Shown in pieces: positions 7,476-16,002 of a DNA stretch of 59,340 nt (its first letter is position 1; every line of letters begins with the position of its first letter). Below the pieces are notes generated by a model. The model searched no databases, was not told where the DNA came from, and saw nothing but the letters and a program-made list of their open reading frames with translations. A program made the translations under genes and the position numbers. The DNA is from Prevotellaceae bacterium UBA1726 (GTDB taxonomy: Bacteria; Bacteroidota; Bacteroidia; Bacteroidales; Bacteroidaceae): the NCBI GenBank assembly GCA_002316005.1, contig DCIM01000078.1, forward strand, positions 1 to 59,340, written 5' to 3'.

Positions 7476-10400
7476 TTAGAAGTTGAGGTTCAGACCCATT
7501 GTCAAAGAGAATGGACGTGGATAGATTGAACCATCGATACCACCACTGATTTCAGGATCAATGCCCTTATACTTTGTCCAAGTAGCAACATTTGTTGCAG
7601 TGAGGTAGATACGGCCTGCAAGGCCCTTATAGTTACCACCGTTGAACAAGTTGTTGAATGAGTAACCGAGAGTGATATTGTCGAGCTTGATGAATGAAGC
7701 ATTCTGAACGAAATAGTCAGAAAGAACATGATCATAAGTACACCAGTTATTCTCAATAGAAACAGCAGTTGCATTCTGGAGATATTCAAATGAAGAATCA
7801 TAACGCTTAGCAACATTTACATAAGATGCCTGACGATCGTTGTAAACATAGTTGCCGAATGAACCACGAAGACCGAAACCGAAGTCAACATTCTTGTACT
7901 GGATGCGTGAGCTCAAACCTGCGAGGTAAGGAGCAACTGGAGTCTTGTAAGTATAGAGGTCCTCCTCTGAAATCTTACCGTCAGCGTTGCGGTCTACATA
8001 TACACCCTCGATTGGCTTGCCGGCCTCATCATAAACCTGCTGGTAAACATAGAATGAGTTAGCTGGGCAACCAGTCTTCTGTACCTGAACAGTGTTACCA
8101 GTACCTGCTGAGATACCACCAGTCTTGACAATTGAAGACTCACCATTGAGCTCTGTAATCTCGTTCTTGTTGTATGTGAAGTTTGCAGTAACTTCCCACT
8201 GCCAATTCTTAGTCTGTACAGGACGAACTGTGAGAGAAGCCTCAACACCATTGTTCTTCAATGTACCGATGTTTGACCAAACCTGGTTACGGAAGTTAGA
8301 ACCTGCTGATACAGAAGCGTAGTTCAAAAGGTCTGTTGTTTCACGAATATAGTAGTCAACACTTGCACTTACACGATTGCGGAACATAGAAATGTCAATA
8401 CCTGCGTTGTAAGTTGTTGTTGTCTCCCACTTGAGGTTCTGGTTGTAAGCGTCTGGACGATAGAGAAGACCAGAATTGTTTACGCCAGTGATTGGGTAAC
8501 GACCATCTGTATTGGTCATGTTTACATTATATGAAGCAAAGTATGCATAGTTTGTACCAACTTCCTGCTGACCTGTCATACCCCAACCGAGACGAACCTT
8601 GAGTTCATCAAGCCAATGAGCGTTCTTAAGGAATGCTTCCTCGTTAACCTTCCAGCCGAGAGCAACAGCAGGGAAGTTTGCCCAGTGCTGCTTGAAGCGT
8701 GAAGAACCATCACGACGGAATGTAGCAGTAAGCATATAGCGGTCAAAAGCGATATAGTTCAAACGACCATAGAAAGACTGGAGGCGATTCTCCTGCTTCC
8801 ACTCACCTACAGAGTTACCTGTTGGAAGTGAGCCGTTAGCGATGTCCTGGCGAATCTGAGCCTCTGTCTTACCAGCGTTGAGAGTTGGCTGATAGTAGAA
8901 GCTATCACCCCAATACTTCAACTGGCTCATTTCATAACCAGCCATGATATCGAAGTGCTGTGTCTCTGCGAAGTCCTTGTAGTAGTGAGCATAAGCTGTA
9001 CCTACGAGGTTGCGCTTTGTTTCCTTTGAGTAACCTGTGCTACCATAATAGAATGCACCTGGATGCCAAGTTGTCTTGTCTGTATCCTGCTTACCTGTAG
9101 CATAGTCGCCAGAGAGGTTAGCGTGGAGACGAAGATCCTCGAAACCATGAACCTGATAATCAACCTCGATGTTACCAACATAGTCGAAAGAGTTGGCACG
9201 ATCGTTATTGCCATAAAGGAGGGCAAGTGGGTTGTCAGTTGCATTTGGATTTGTAATATGAGTATAGTCCTTCATTGAATCAGACGCAGCTGACTTCCAA
9301 GCGAAATATCCGTGGAAGTTTGCATCGCCAGTCTGATAAGGTGACTGTGTAGGATCCATACGAACAGCATTGCTGATTGCACCACCGTCAGCATAACGGT
9401 TGTGTGTATACATGAACTTACCGTTGATGTTGAACTTCAAGTGATCCTGAAGGAATGATGGGTTCAAAGTTACACTTGCAGTTGTACGCTGATAGTTAGA
9501 AGTCTTAACGATACCGTTCTGGTCTGTATAACCAAGACTTACACGGTAAGGCATATTCTTAAGACCACCCTGAAGAGTGATGTTATGGTCTGCGCTTACT
9601 GCTGGACGGAAAATCTCATCCTGCCAGTCTGTGTCTGAAGTTCCGAGAAGAGCTACAGCATCTGCGTTATATGTAGTCTTTGACTCATCACCATAGTAAC
9701 TATTGATAAAATTACGATACTCTGAAGCATTGAGAACCTCTGTCTTCTTTGCAACCATTGAGTAAGAAACATTACCATTATAGCTTACCTGTGGAGCCAT
9801 ACCCTTACGACCCTTCTTTGTTGTAATGATGATTACACCATTAGAACCACGAGAACCGTAAATAGCAGTTGCAGAAGCATCCTTCAAAACTGTGAATGAC
9901 TCGATATCGTTTGGATTTACGAGAGCAAGTGCGTTAGGAGAACCCTTAACACCCTGGTTATCCATTGCAAGACCATCGATAACGATAAGTGGATCGTTAG
10001 AAGCGTTCAATGAAGAACCACCACGAACACGGATTGTTGCGCTACCACCAGGGGTACCGCCACCAGTTGTAATGTTTACACCAGCAATCTTACCCTGCAT
10101 CATTTCCTGTGCAGAAGAAACGAGAGCGTGGTTCTTCTCATCTGGCTTGATTGCTGTTACAGAACCGGTAAGGTCGTTTTTCTTAGCAACACCATAACCG
10201 ATTACAACAACCTCGTTAAGAGACTTTGCAGCCTCCTCCTTGAGAAGTACTTCAACCTGAGGCGCAGCTGCTACAGTAGCGGTTTCGTAACCGATGTAGG
10301 CAACAGAGAGCTGAGCACCCTGATTAGCTTGGATAGTAAAGTTACCATCGAAGTCTGTCACAACGCCACCTTCCTGTCCTACGACGCGGACTGTAGCGCC

Positions 10401-10535
10401 AATGATGTCTTCGCCGGTACCATCCTTAACGTGACCATTGACAGTAATCTGCTGTGCAAAGGCACTTGCTGAAAGAATGAGACCAAAAACAATGGCCAAC
10501 ATTCTCAGAGGCAATAAATTTACCTGCTTCATCAT
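7476..10535 (-). CDS. susC: SusC/RagA-family TonB-dependent starch transporter
   Basis: About 1,019 residues from the ATG at 10535 (an adjacent in-frame ATG is at 10532; a further upstream ATG at 10583 would precede the signal). Signal LRMLAIVFGLILSASAFAQQ. A carboxypeptidase-D-like domain follows (ITVNGHVKDGTGEDIIGATV...GGVVTDFDGNFTI), then the plug (LNEVVVIGYGVAKKNDLTGSV...IRVRGGSSLNASNDPLIVIDGL...SATAIYGSRGSNGVIIITTKKG), then a 22-strand barrel ending LGLNLNF. It imports malto-oligosaccharides across the outer membrane with SusD. It is the first gene of the leftward operon and diverges from the LacI regulator. Confidence 0.96.
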   Translation of the reverse strand: MMKQVNLLPLRMLAIVFGLILSASAFAQQITVNGHVKDGTGEDIIGATVRVVGQEGGVVTDFDGNFTIQANQGAQLSVAYIGYETATVAAAPQVEVLLKEEAAKSLNEVVVIGYGVAKKNDLTGSVTAIKPDEKNHALVSSAQEMMQGKIAGVNITTGGGTPGGSATIRVRGGSSLNASNDPLIVIDGLAMDNQGVKGSPNALALVNPNDIESFTVLKDASATAIYGSRGSNGVIIITTKKGRKGMAPQVSYNGNVSYSMVAKKTEVLNASEYRNFINSYYGDESKTTYNADAVALLGTSDTDWQDEIFRPAVSADHNITLQGGLKNMPYRVSLGYTDQNGIVKTSNYQRTTASVTLNPSFLQDHLKFNINGKFMYTHNRYADGGAISNAVRMDPTQSPYQTGDANFHGYFAWKSAASDSMKDYTHITNPNATDNPLALLYGNNDRANSFDYVGNIEVDYQVHGFEDLRLHANLSGDYATGKQDTDKTTWHPGAFYYGSTGYSKETKRNLVGTAYAHYYKDFAETQHFDIMAGYEMSQLKYWGDSFYYQPTLNAGKTEAQIRQDIANGSLPTGNSVGEWKQENRLQSFYGRLNYIAFDRYMLTATFRRDGSSRFKQHWANFPAVALGWKVNEEAFLKNAHWLDELKVRLGWGMTGQQEVGTNYAYFASYNVNMTNTDGRYPITGVNNSGLLYRPDAYNQNLKWETTTTYNAGIDISMFRNRVSASVDYYIRETTDLLNYASVSAGSNFRNQVWSNIGTLKNNGVEASLTVRPVQTKNWQWEVTANFTYNKNEITELNGESSIVKTGGISAGTGNTVQVQKTGCPANSFYVYQQVYDEAGKPIEGVYVDRNADGKISEEDLYTYKTPVAPYLAGLSSRIQYKNVDFGFGLRGSFGNYVYNDRQASYVNVAKRYDSSFEYLQNATAVSIENNWCTYDHVLSDYFVQNASFIKLDNITLGYSFNNLFNGGNYKGLAGRIYLTATNVATWTKYKGIDPEISGGIDGSIYPRPFSLTMGLNLNF

Positions 10536-10602
10536 GTTTGAATTTAATAATTTTATAATAATGTTTAAATGTGATTTAGGCATAAAAGCTTTGTTCCGAA
10601 TG

Positions 10603-10632
10603 CAAAATTACTTCGTATTAACCAAAAACAAA
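10603..10632 (-). promoter_or_regulatory. susC promoter
   Basis: On the minus strand TTTG (10629-10632) is followed after 18 nt by TAATTTTG (10603-10610), a good Bacteroidetes promoter about 65 nt ahead of the susC start. Confidence 0.7.
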
Positions 10633-10664
10633 TAATTTTATGATTAAAAACAATAAATTGCGTG

Positions 10665-10678
10665 TGCAATCGTTTGCA
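10665..10678. promoter_or_regulatory. Candidate LacI-family operator
   Basis: TGCAATCGTTTGCA has 5-bp arms TGCAA/TTGCA around a central CG, the form of many LacI/GalR-family operators. It lies between the divergent susC and lacI promoters, immediately upstream of the susC -33 element, so the adjacent regulator could control both directions. Confidence 0.6.
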
Positions 10679-10708
10679 TTATAAAAGAATGATTTATGCT
10701 AAGAAAAA

Positions 10709-10740
10709 TTGAATGTTAAATAATAAAATAGGTAATTTTG
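10709..10740 (+). promoter_or_regulatory. Promoter of the LacI-family regulator gene
   Basis: TTG (10709-10711) is followed after 21 nt by TAATTTTG (10733-10740), 19 nt ahead of the ATG at 10760. Confidence 0.65.
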
Positions 10741-10759
10741 CAACAGACTAAGATCTATT

Positions 10760-11788
10760 ATGGGCAACGACACTACACCAATCACAATGAAAGATATCGC
10801 TCGTGCAACAGGGGTTTCTGTAGCAACTGTGTCCCGAGCGTTAAAGAACAGTCCTCGTATCAGCAAGGAGAAACGAGATGAAATTCAGGCTTATGCAAAT
10901 GAGCACAATTTCACACCAAACCTCATTGCAGAGAGTCTGCGTACATCCAGAATAAAGCCTACAAAAACAATTGGTGTAATTATTCCGGAGTACACCCATT
11001 ATTACTTCTCATCTATATTGAGTGGTATTGACATGGAGGCTGCAGCAAGAGGATATTCGCTGATGGTTGCTCAGAGTGGTGAGAAATACGAGAATGAGGT
11101 AAGAATCTGCCAGAAGTTCTACGAAAACAAAGTATGCGGAGTAATCGTTTCTCAGGCAAAGGACACAAAGGAGTACACGCACTTTGAAAAACTGATTTCT
11201 GCAGGTATTCCTCTTATCTTTTATGATAGAATATGTACGGGCGTAGACGCGAGTCGTGTGGTTGTTGACGACTATCAAGGTACATTCAACGCCATCAAGC
11301 ATCTCATTGATACAGGTTGCAGACATATTGCATATTTCGGTTCGCCAAAGAATCTGGAGATTTCAAAGAACAGATACAACGGCTATCGCGATGCTATGCT
11401 TCAGGGAAAGTTGGCTATCGAGGAACAGTTTGTCAAGGTATGCGACAATCGCGATGACGCAGAAAAGGTGGCGCGTGAGATTCTTGAAGAGGAGAACATC
11501 CCTGATGCATTCTTCGCTGTCAACGACGAGACCGCAATCGGAATTCTCACAACTGCAAAAAGAATGGGTTACCGTATTCCGCAGGATATCTCTATCTGCG
11601 GATTCACAAACAGTAACCAATCTACCGCCTGCGACCCACCTCTCACCACAGTAGAGCAACGAGGTGTGGAGATTGGACGACAAGCGGCGGGCATTCTGAT
11701 TGGCAAGGTCGAAGGAATCTTCACAAAGGAAAGTATTGAGAAACGAATCGTCAAGACACGACTTGTCACAAGACAGAGTACAAGATGA
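10760..11788 (+). CDS. LacI-family transcriptional regulator of the starch locus
   Basis: 342 residues. The helix-turn-helix is at about residues 9-30 (ITMKDIARATGVSVATVSRALKNSPRISKEKRDEI), with hinge helix AESLRTSR. The periplasmic-binding-protein-like sensor domain follows (IGVIIPEYTHYYFSSILSGIDMEAAARGYSLMVAQS ... AFFAVNDETAIGILTTAKRMGYRIPQDISICGFTN). It diverges from susC and precedes an MFS sugar transporter and glycosidases, so maltose or a malto-oligosaccharide is the likely effector. This replaces the membrane-bound SusR sensor of the Bacteroides thetaiotaomicron sus locus. The effector is inference. Confidence 0.92.
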   Translation: MGNDTTPITMKDIARATGVSVATVSRALKNSPRISKEKRDEIQAYANEHNFTPNLIAESLRTSRIKPTKTIGVIIPEYTHYYFSSILSGIDMEAAARGYSLMVAQSGEKYENEVRICQKFYENKVCGVIVSQAKDTKEYTHFEKLISAGIPLIFYDRICTGVDASRVVVDDYQGTFNAIKHLIDTGCRHIAYFGSPKNLEISKNRYNGYRDAMLQGKLAIEEQFVKVCDNRDDAEKVAREILEEENIPDAFFAVNDETAIGILTTAKRMGYRIPQDISICGFTNSNQSTACDPPLTTVEQRGVEIGRQAAGILIGKVEGIFTKESIEKRIVKTRLVTRQSTR

Positions 11789-11806
11789 GTACGAAGCTGA
11801 GCTTCT

Positions 11807-11834
11807 AAATGACAAATGATAAATGATAAATAAT
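11807..11834. repeat. 7-bp-period AAATGAT tandem array
   Basis: AAAT recurs at 11807, 11814, 11821 and 11828 (AAATGAC, AAATGAT, AAATGAT, AAATAAT). Read on the minus strand it is the TTTATCATTTATCATTTAG phrase also present near 31018-31045 and 44920-44931. It lies in the 63-nt spacer ahead of the MFS gene. Confidence 0.75.
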
Positions 11835-11851
11835 AAAAAAAACAAAATATA

Positions 11852-13207
11852 ATGAAACAAAAACCTGACTTGAAATTCTGGGGCTTATGGAACCTCAGTT
11901 TCGGATTTTTCGGAGTGCAGATTGCATACGCTTTGCAGAGTGCAAACATCTCACGAATCTTTGCTACTTTGGGTGCTGACCCTCATTCATTAAGTTTCTT
12001 CTGGATTCTCCCTCCACTCATGGGTATGATTGTTCAGCCATTGGTGGGAAAATACTCCGATAAGACTTGGTGTCGTTGGGGACGCCGCATTCCATATCTT
12101 TTCCTCGGTGCTGCTGTTGCAGTTGCTGTAATGTGTCTTCTTCCAAATGCAGGTTCATTGCATCTTGACAACACAACAAAGATTTGGGGACTTGTTTCAG
12201 CAACAATGCTCTTCGGTCTTGTCATGCTGATGTTCCTTGACACAAGTATCAATATGGCAATGCAGCCATTCAAGATGCTTGTCGGCGATATGGTGAACGA
12301 AAAGCAGAAGAAACTCGCCTACTCTATTCAGTCGTTCCTTTGCAACGCTGGTTCGGTGGTTGGATTCATCTTCCCTTATTTCTTCACATGGATTGGCATC
12401 AAGAACGAAGCTCCAGAGGGCGTTGTGCCTGATTCTGTAATCTGGTCGTTCTATGTTGGTGCCGCAATCCTCATTGCTTGTGTCATCTACACAGTATCAA
12501 AGGTAAAGGAATGGAATCCACAGGATTATGCAGAATACAACCAGATTGCTGAAGAGACAAAGAAAGAGGATGAACCTGGTATGGTTCAGCTTCTCATCAA
12601 GGCTCCTGCCGCATTCTGGCAGATTGGTCTTGTGCAGTTCTTCTGTTGGGCAGCATTCCTGTTCATGTGGACTTACACAAATGGTTGTGTTTCACTGAAT
12701 TGCTGGGGTACAACTGATGTTGCGTCTGGTGCATATCAGGAGGCAGGCAACTGGGTAGGTGTTCTCTATGCTGTTCAGGCATTGGGTTCTGTGGTATGGG
12801 CTGTAGTGATTTCAAAAATCAAGAACACAAAACTCGGTTATTCTTTGAGTCTTTTGCTCGGTGGTCTTGGTTTCATCTCAATGTACTTTGTACACGACCA
12901 GTATGTTCTCTTCGGCAGCTTCTTGCTCATCGGTTGCGGTTGGGCAGCAATGTTGGCTTATCCATTCGCACTTCTTACAAATGCACTCACAGGCAAGGGT
13001 CACATGGGTACATATCTTGGTCTCTTCAACTGTGCCATCTGTCTTCCACAGATTATTGCTGCCATCCTCGGTGGATTCATCATCAAGATTCTTCCTGCAG
13101 CAACAGAAGGTGCAACAACGGTTCCTAACCAGCCTCTTATGATGGCGCTCGCTGGTGTTCTGCTCATCTGCGGTGCAGCAAGTGTATTCGGCATCAAAGA
13201 AAAATAA
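11852..13207 (+). CDS. MFS/GPH-type maltooligosaccharide transporter
   Basis: 451 residues and about 12 transmembrane segments. The N terminus KPDLKFWGLWNLSFGFFGVQIAYALQSANISRIF and the loop VGKYSDKTWCRWGRRIPYLFLG (the D-x3-C-RWGRRxP motif) are typical of the sucrose/maltose carriers of the SLC45/GPH-like MFS group found in starch loci with a LacI regulator. It would carry maltose or longer glucans from the periplasm to cytoplasmic MalQ. It follows the regulator and precedes malQ in the same direction. Confidence 0.88.
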   Translation: MKQKPDLKFWGLWNLSFGFFGVQIAYALQSANISRIFATLGADPHSLSFFWILPPLMGMIVQPLVGKYSDKTWCRWGRRIPYLFLGAAVAVAVMCLLPNAGSLHLDNTTKIWGLVSATMLFGLVMLMFLDTSINMAMQPFKMLVGDMVNEKQKKLAYSIQSFLCNAGSVVGFIFPYFFTWIGIKNEAPEGVVPDSVIWSFYVGAAILIACVIYTVSKVKEWNPQDYAEYNQIAEETKKEDEPGMVQLLIKAPAAFWQIGLVQFFCWAAFLFMWTYTNGCVSLNCWGTTDVASGAYQEAGNWVGVLYAVQALGSVVWAVVISKIKNTKLGYSLSLLLGGLGFISMYFVHDQYVLFGSFLLIGCGWAAMLAYPFALLTNALTGKGHMGTYLGLFNCAICLPQIIAAILGGFIIKILPAATEGATTVPNQPLMMALAGVLLICGAASVFGIKEK

Positions 13208-13247
13208 CTAGAATGTCTAGAATATCTAGTATTTCTAGAACTACTAG
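13208..13247. repeat. CTAGAAnnn 9-bp-period tandem array ahead of malQ
   Basis: CTAG occurs at 13208, 13217, 13226, 13235 and 13244, an exact 9-bp period, with units such as CTAGAATGT and CTAGAATAT. It begins directly after the stop codon of the transporter gene and ends about 19 nt before the malQ start. A six-unit relative lies at 20114-20163. Confidence 0.85.
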
Positions 13248-13265
13248 AAGAAAAAATAAAAGATT

Positions 13266-15953
13266 ATGAAACTCAACTTCAATATAGAATATCGTACAGT
13301 GTATGGAGAGCAGTTGGTTCTCAACATTGACGAAAATGGCAAGATGGTGCAGTACCGAATGGATACTGCCGACGGTTTGCACTGGACTTGCCACATCAAT
13401 AAGCAGCGCCTTGCCAAAGGCACAGTTCTCAATTACTTCTACTCGGTTGACTGGGACGGAAACGAGCAGCGTCAGGAATGGCAGACAGAGGCTCACCGTC
13501 TGGAGATCAATGTAGAAAAGGCAAACAACTATAACATCTACGACCGCTGGATTTCAATGCCAGAGGATGCGTATCTCTATAGTTCAGCATTCACAGATTG
13601 CGTAAACCGTCGTGAGGCACAGACATTAAAGTCTTCTGCCTACAGCAAGACTGTCCGTCTGAAGGTTCGTGCTCCTCAGCTTCGTGCAGGTGAGACTCTT
13701 GCCGTAATCGGTGGTTGCGAGAGTCTTGGTCTCTGGGATTTTGCAAAAGCAGTAAAGATGACCGAGCATAACTTCAACGAATGGACTGTTGATGTGGATG
13801 CTGCACCTTTCTTCGACCAGAAGGTTGATCTGAAGTTCATTGTCCTCAACGACAACTGGGAGGTTGCTCCTGTTTGGGAAACTTGCGAGAACCGTACTCT
13901 CGAAGTTCCAGGAATGTTGGCTGGTGAGGTTGTGGTTTACGAACTCGACCAGGCTTTCTTCCCATTTGCCAACCGCCGTCTTGCAGGTACTCTTGTTCCT
14001 GTATTCTCTCTCCGCAGTGAGGGCAGTTTCGGTGTAGGCGACTTCGGTGACTTGAAGATGATGATCGACTATGTATCATCTACAGGCCAGCGTGCTCTTC
14101 AGGTTCTGCCAATCAACGATTCTACAGTCACCCATACATGGACAGACTCTTATCCATATAGTTGTATCAGCATCTTCGCTCTTCATCCTCAGTATGTAGA
14201 CCTTCGTCAGTTGCCTGCATTGAAGGATGCTAAGGAGGCAAAGCGCTTTGCCAAGCTCCAGAAGGAACTGAATGCTTTGTCACAGATTGACTATGAGGCT
14301 GTGAACAACAGCAAGACAGAATATCTGAAATTGCTATTTGCTCAGGAGGGTAAGGCCATGATGCAGACTGATGCCTATAAGGCATTCTTCGCAGAGAATC
14401 AGGAATGGCTTGTGCCTTATGCTAAGTATTGCCATCTCCGCGACACCAATGGTACTGCTGATTTCAGCAAGTGGCCTGACCACAACCAGTGGAACGAGGC
14501 TGATCGCAAGTCGCTCACCAACAGCCGTTCAAAGGCATTCAAGGATGTAGAGTTCTACTATTTCGTTCAGTATATCCTCAACACTCAGATGCAGGCTGCT
14601 CACGAGTACGCTTGTCGTAAGAACATTGTTCTTAAGGGTGATATTCCAATCGGTGTAAACCGTCACGGCTGTGACGTCTGGATGGAACCAAAGTACTTCA
14701 ACCTGAACAGTCAGGCTGGTGCTCCACCTGATGATTTCTCTGTTGATGGTCAGAACTGGGGCTTCCCTACCTACAACTGGGAGGCAATGATTGCTGATGA
14801 TTGCCAGTGGTGGGTTCGCCGTTTCCGCAATATGCAGAAGTTCTTTGACGCTTACCGCATTGACCATGTGCTTGGTTTCTTCCGCATCTGGGATATTCCA
14901 ATCGAGAGTGTTCACGGATTGCTCGGTCAGTTCTCGCCATCTCTCGGTATGAGCCGCGAGGAGATTGAGAGCTATGGTCTTCATTTCCAGGAGTATCACT
15001 TCACTCATCCTTTCATTGCAGAGTGGATGCTCGACCGTATGTTCGACAATGATACAAAGGAACGCGTTAAGAAGGAGTTCCTTGATCATTCTCACGATGA
15101 TATCTTCAACCTCAAACCTGAGTTCGACACTCAGCGTAAGATTGAGGCTCACTTCGCTGGACAGACCTCAAAGGAGGCTATCACCGTTCGCGATGGATTG
15201 TACGCACTCGTAAGTAATGTTTTGTTCCTGCGCGACAAGAAGAACCCAGAGTTGTTCCACCCACGCATCACCGCTCAGTTGAGTTTCGTCTATGAGGCTC
15301 TCTGGGACAGCGACAAGGAACCATTCAACCGTCTCTACAACGATTACTTCTATCGCAGAAATAATCAGTTCTGGTATCGCGAGGCTGCAAAGAAACTGCC
15401 AAAACTCGTACAGGCTACACGAATGCTTGTATGTGCTGAGGACCTTGGTATGGTACCTGATTGCGTGCCTTGGATTATGGACGAGCAGAAGATTCTCTCG
15501 CTCGAGATTCAGTCAATGCCAAAGGACCCTAAGGTGAAGTTCGGTTATCTCTCGCGCAATCCTTATCGTAGCGTGTCTACAATCTCTACCCACGATATGT
15601 CAACACTCCGTCAGTGGTGGGATGAGGACTACAGTCGCTCACAGGAATACTTCAACAATATGCTCCATCAGCAGGGTCCTGCCCCTCATCCAATGCCAGG
15701 TTGGGTTGCACGCGACATCGTGGCTGAGCATCTCTCTTGTCCTTCTATGCTGTGTGTAATCAGTATTCAGGACTGGATGGCAATCGACGAGGGCCTTCGT
15801 CTTACTGATGCAAATGCTGAGCGTATCAACATTCCTGCTAATCCAAAGCATTACTGGCGTTACAGAATGCATGTCACTCTTGAGGACCTCATGAAGAACG
15901 AGGACTTCTGCAATCAGGTGCGTCAGTTGGTTAACAATAACGGAAGACAATAA
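13266..15953 (+). CDS. malQ: 4-alpha-glucanotransferase (GH77) with two N-terminal CBM20 domains
   Basis: 895 residues without a signal peptide, so cytoplasmic. Two CBM20-type starch-binding domains occupy about residues 1-115 and 125-240 (second: VRLKVRAPQLRAGETLAVIGGCESLGLWDFAKAVKM). The GH77 barrel has the nucleophile Asp in FFDAYRIDHVLGFFRIW (about 528-545), the acid/base Glu in CAEDLGMVPD (about 723) and STHDMSTLRQWW (about 775). This CBM20-CBM20-GH77 layout, with an insertion in the barrel, is that of plant DPE2-like enzymes. It disproportionates maltose with longer glucans, and is longer than the roughly 500-residue simple MalQ. Confidence 0.93.
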   Translation: MKLNFNIEYRTVYGEQLVLNIDENGKMVQYRMDTADGLHWTCHINKQRLAKGTVLNYFYSVDWDGNEQRQEWQTEAHRLEINVEKANNYNIYDRWISMPEDAYLYSSAFTDCVNRREAQTLKSSAYSKTVRLKVRAPQLRAGETLAVIGGCESLGLWDFAKAVKMTEHNFNEWTVDVDAAPFFDQKVDLKFIVLNDNWEVAPVWETCENRTLEVPGMLAGEVVVYELDQAFFPFANRRLAGTLVPVFSLRSEGSFGVGDFGDLKMMIDYVSSTGQRALQVLPINDSTVTHTWTDSYPYSCISIFALHPQYVDLRQLPALKDAKEAKRFAKLQKELNALSQIDYEAVNNSKTEYLKLLFAQEGKAMMQTDAYKAFFAENQEWLVPYAKYCHLRDTNGTADFSKWPDHNQWNEADRKSLTNSRSKAFKDVEFYYFVQYILNTQMQAAHEYACRKNIVLKGDIPIGVNRHGCDVWMEPKYFNLNSQAGAPPDDFSVDGQNWGFPTYNWEAMIADDCQWWVRRFRNMQKFFDAYRIDHVLGFFRIWDIPIESVHGLLGQFSPSLGMSREEIESYGLHFQEYHFTHPFIAEWMLDRMFDNDTKERVKKEFLDHSHDDIFNLKPEFDTQRKIEAHFAGQTSKEAITVRDGLYALVSNVLFLRDKKNPELFHPRITAQLSFVYEALWDSDKEPFNRLYNDYFYRRNNQFWYREAAKKLPKLVQATRMLVCAEDLGMVPDCVPWIMDEQKILSLEIQSMPKDPKVKFGYLSRNPYRSVSTISTHDMSTLRQWWDEDYSRSQEYFNNMLHQQGPAPHPMPGWVARDIVAEHLSCPSMLCVISIQDWMAIDEGLRLTDANAERINIPANPKHYWRYRMHVTLEDLMKNEDFCNQVRQLVNNNGRQ

Positions 15954-15961
15954 TACCCACG

Positions 15962-15988
15962 CCCCCTGCCCTACAAACGGACAGGGGG
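15962..15988. repeat. GC-rich hairpin between malQ and susB
   Basis: CCCCCTG (15962-15968) pairs with CAGGGGG (15982-15988). No T-run follows and the next gene starts 14 nt later, so it is more likely a processing or stability element, or one of the GC palindromes scattered in this window, than a full terminator. Confidence 0.55.
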
Positions 15989-16002
15989 TAAGCAATAATA
16001 AT

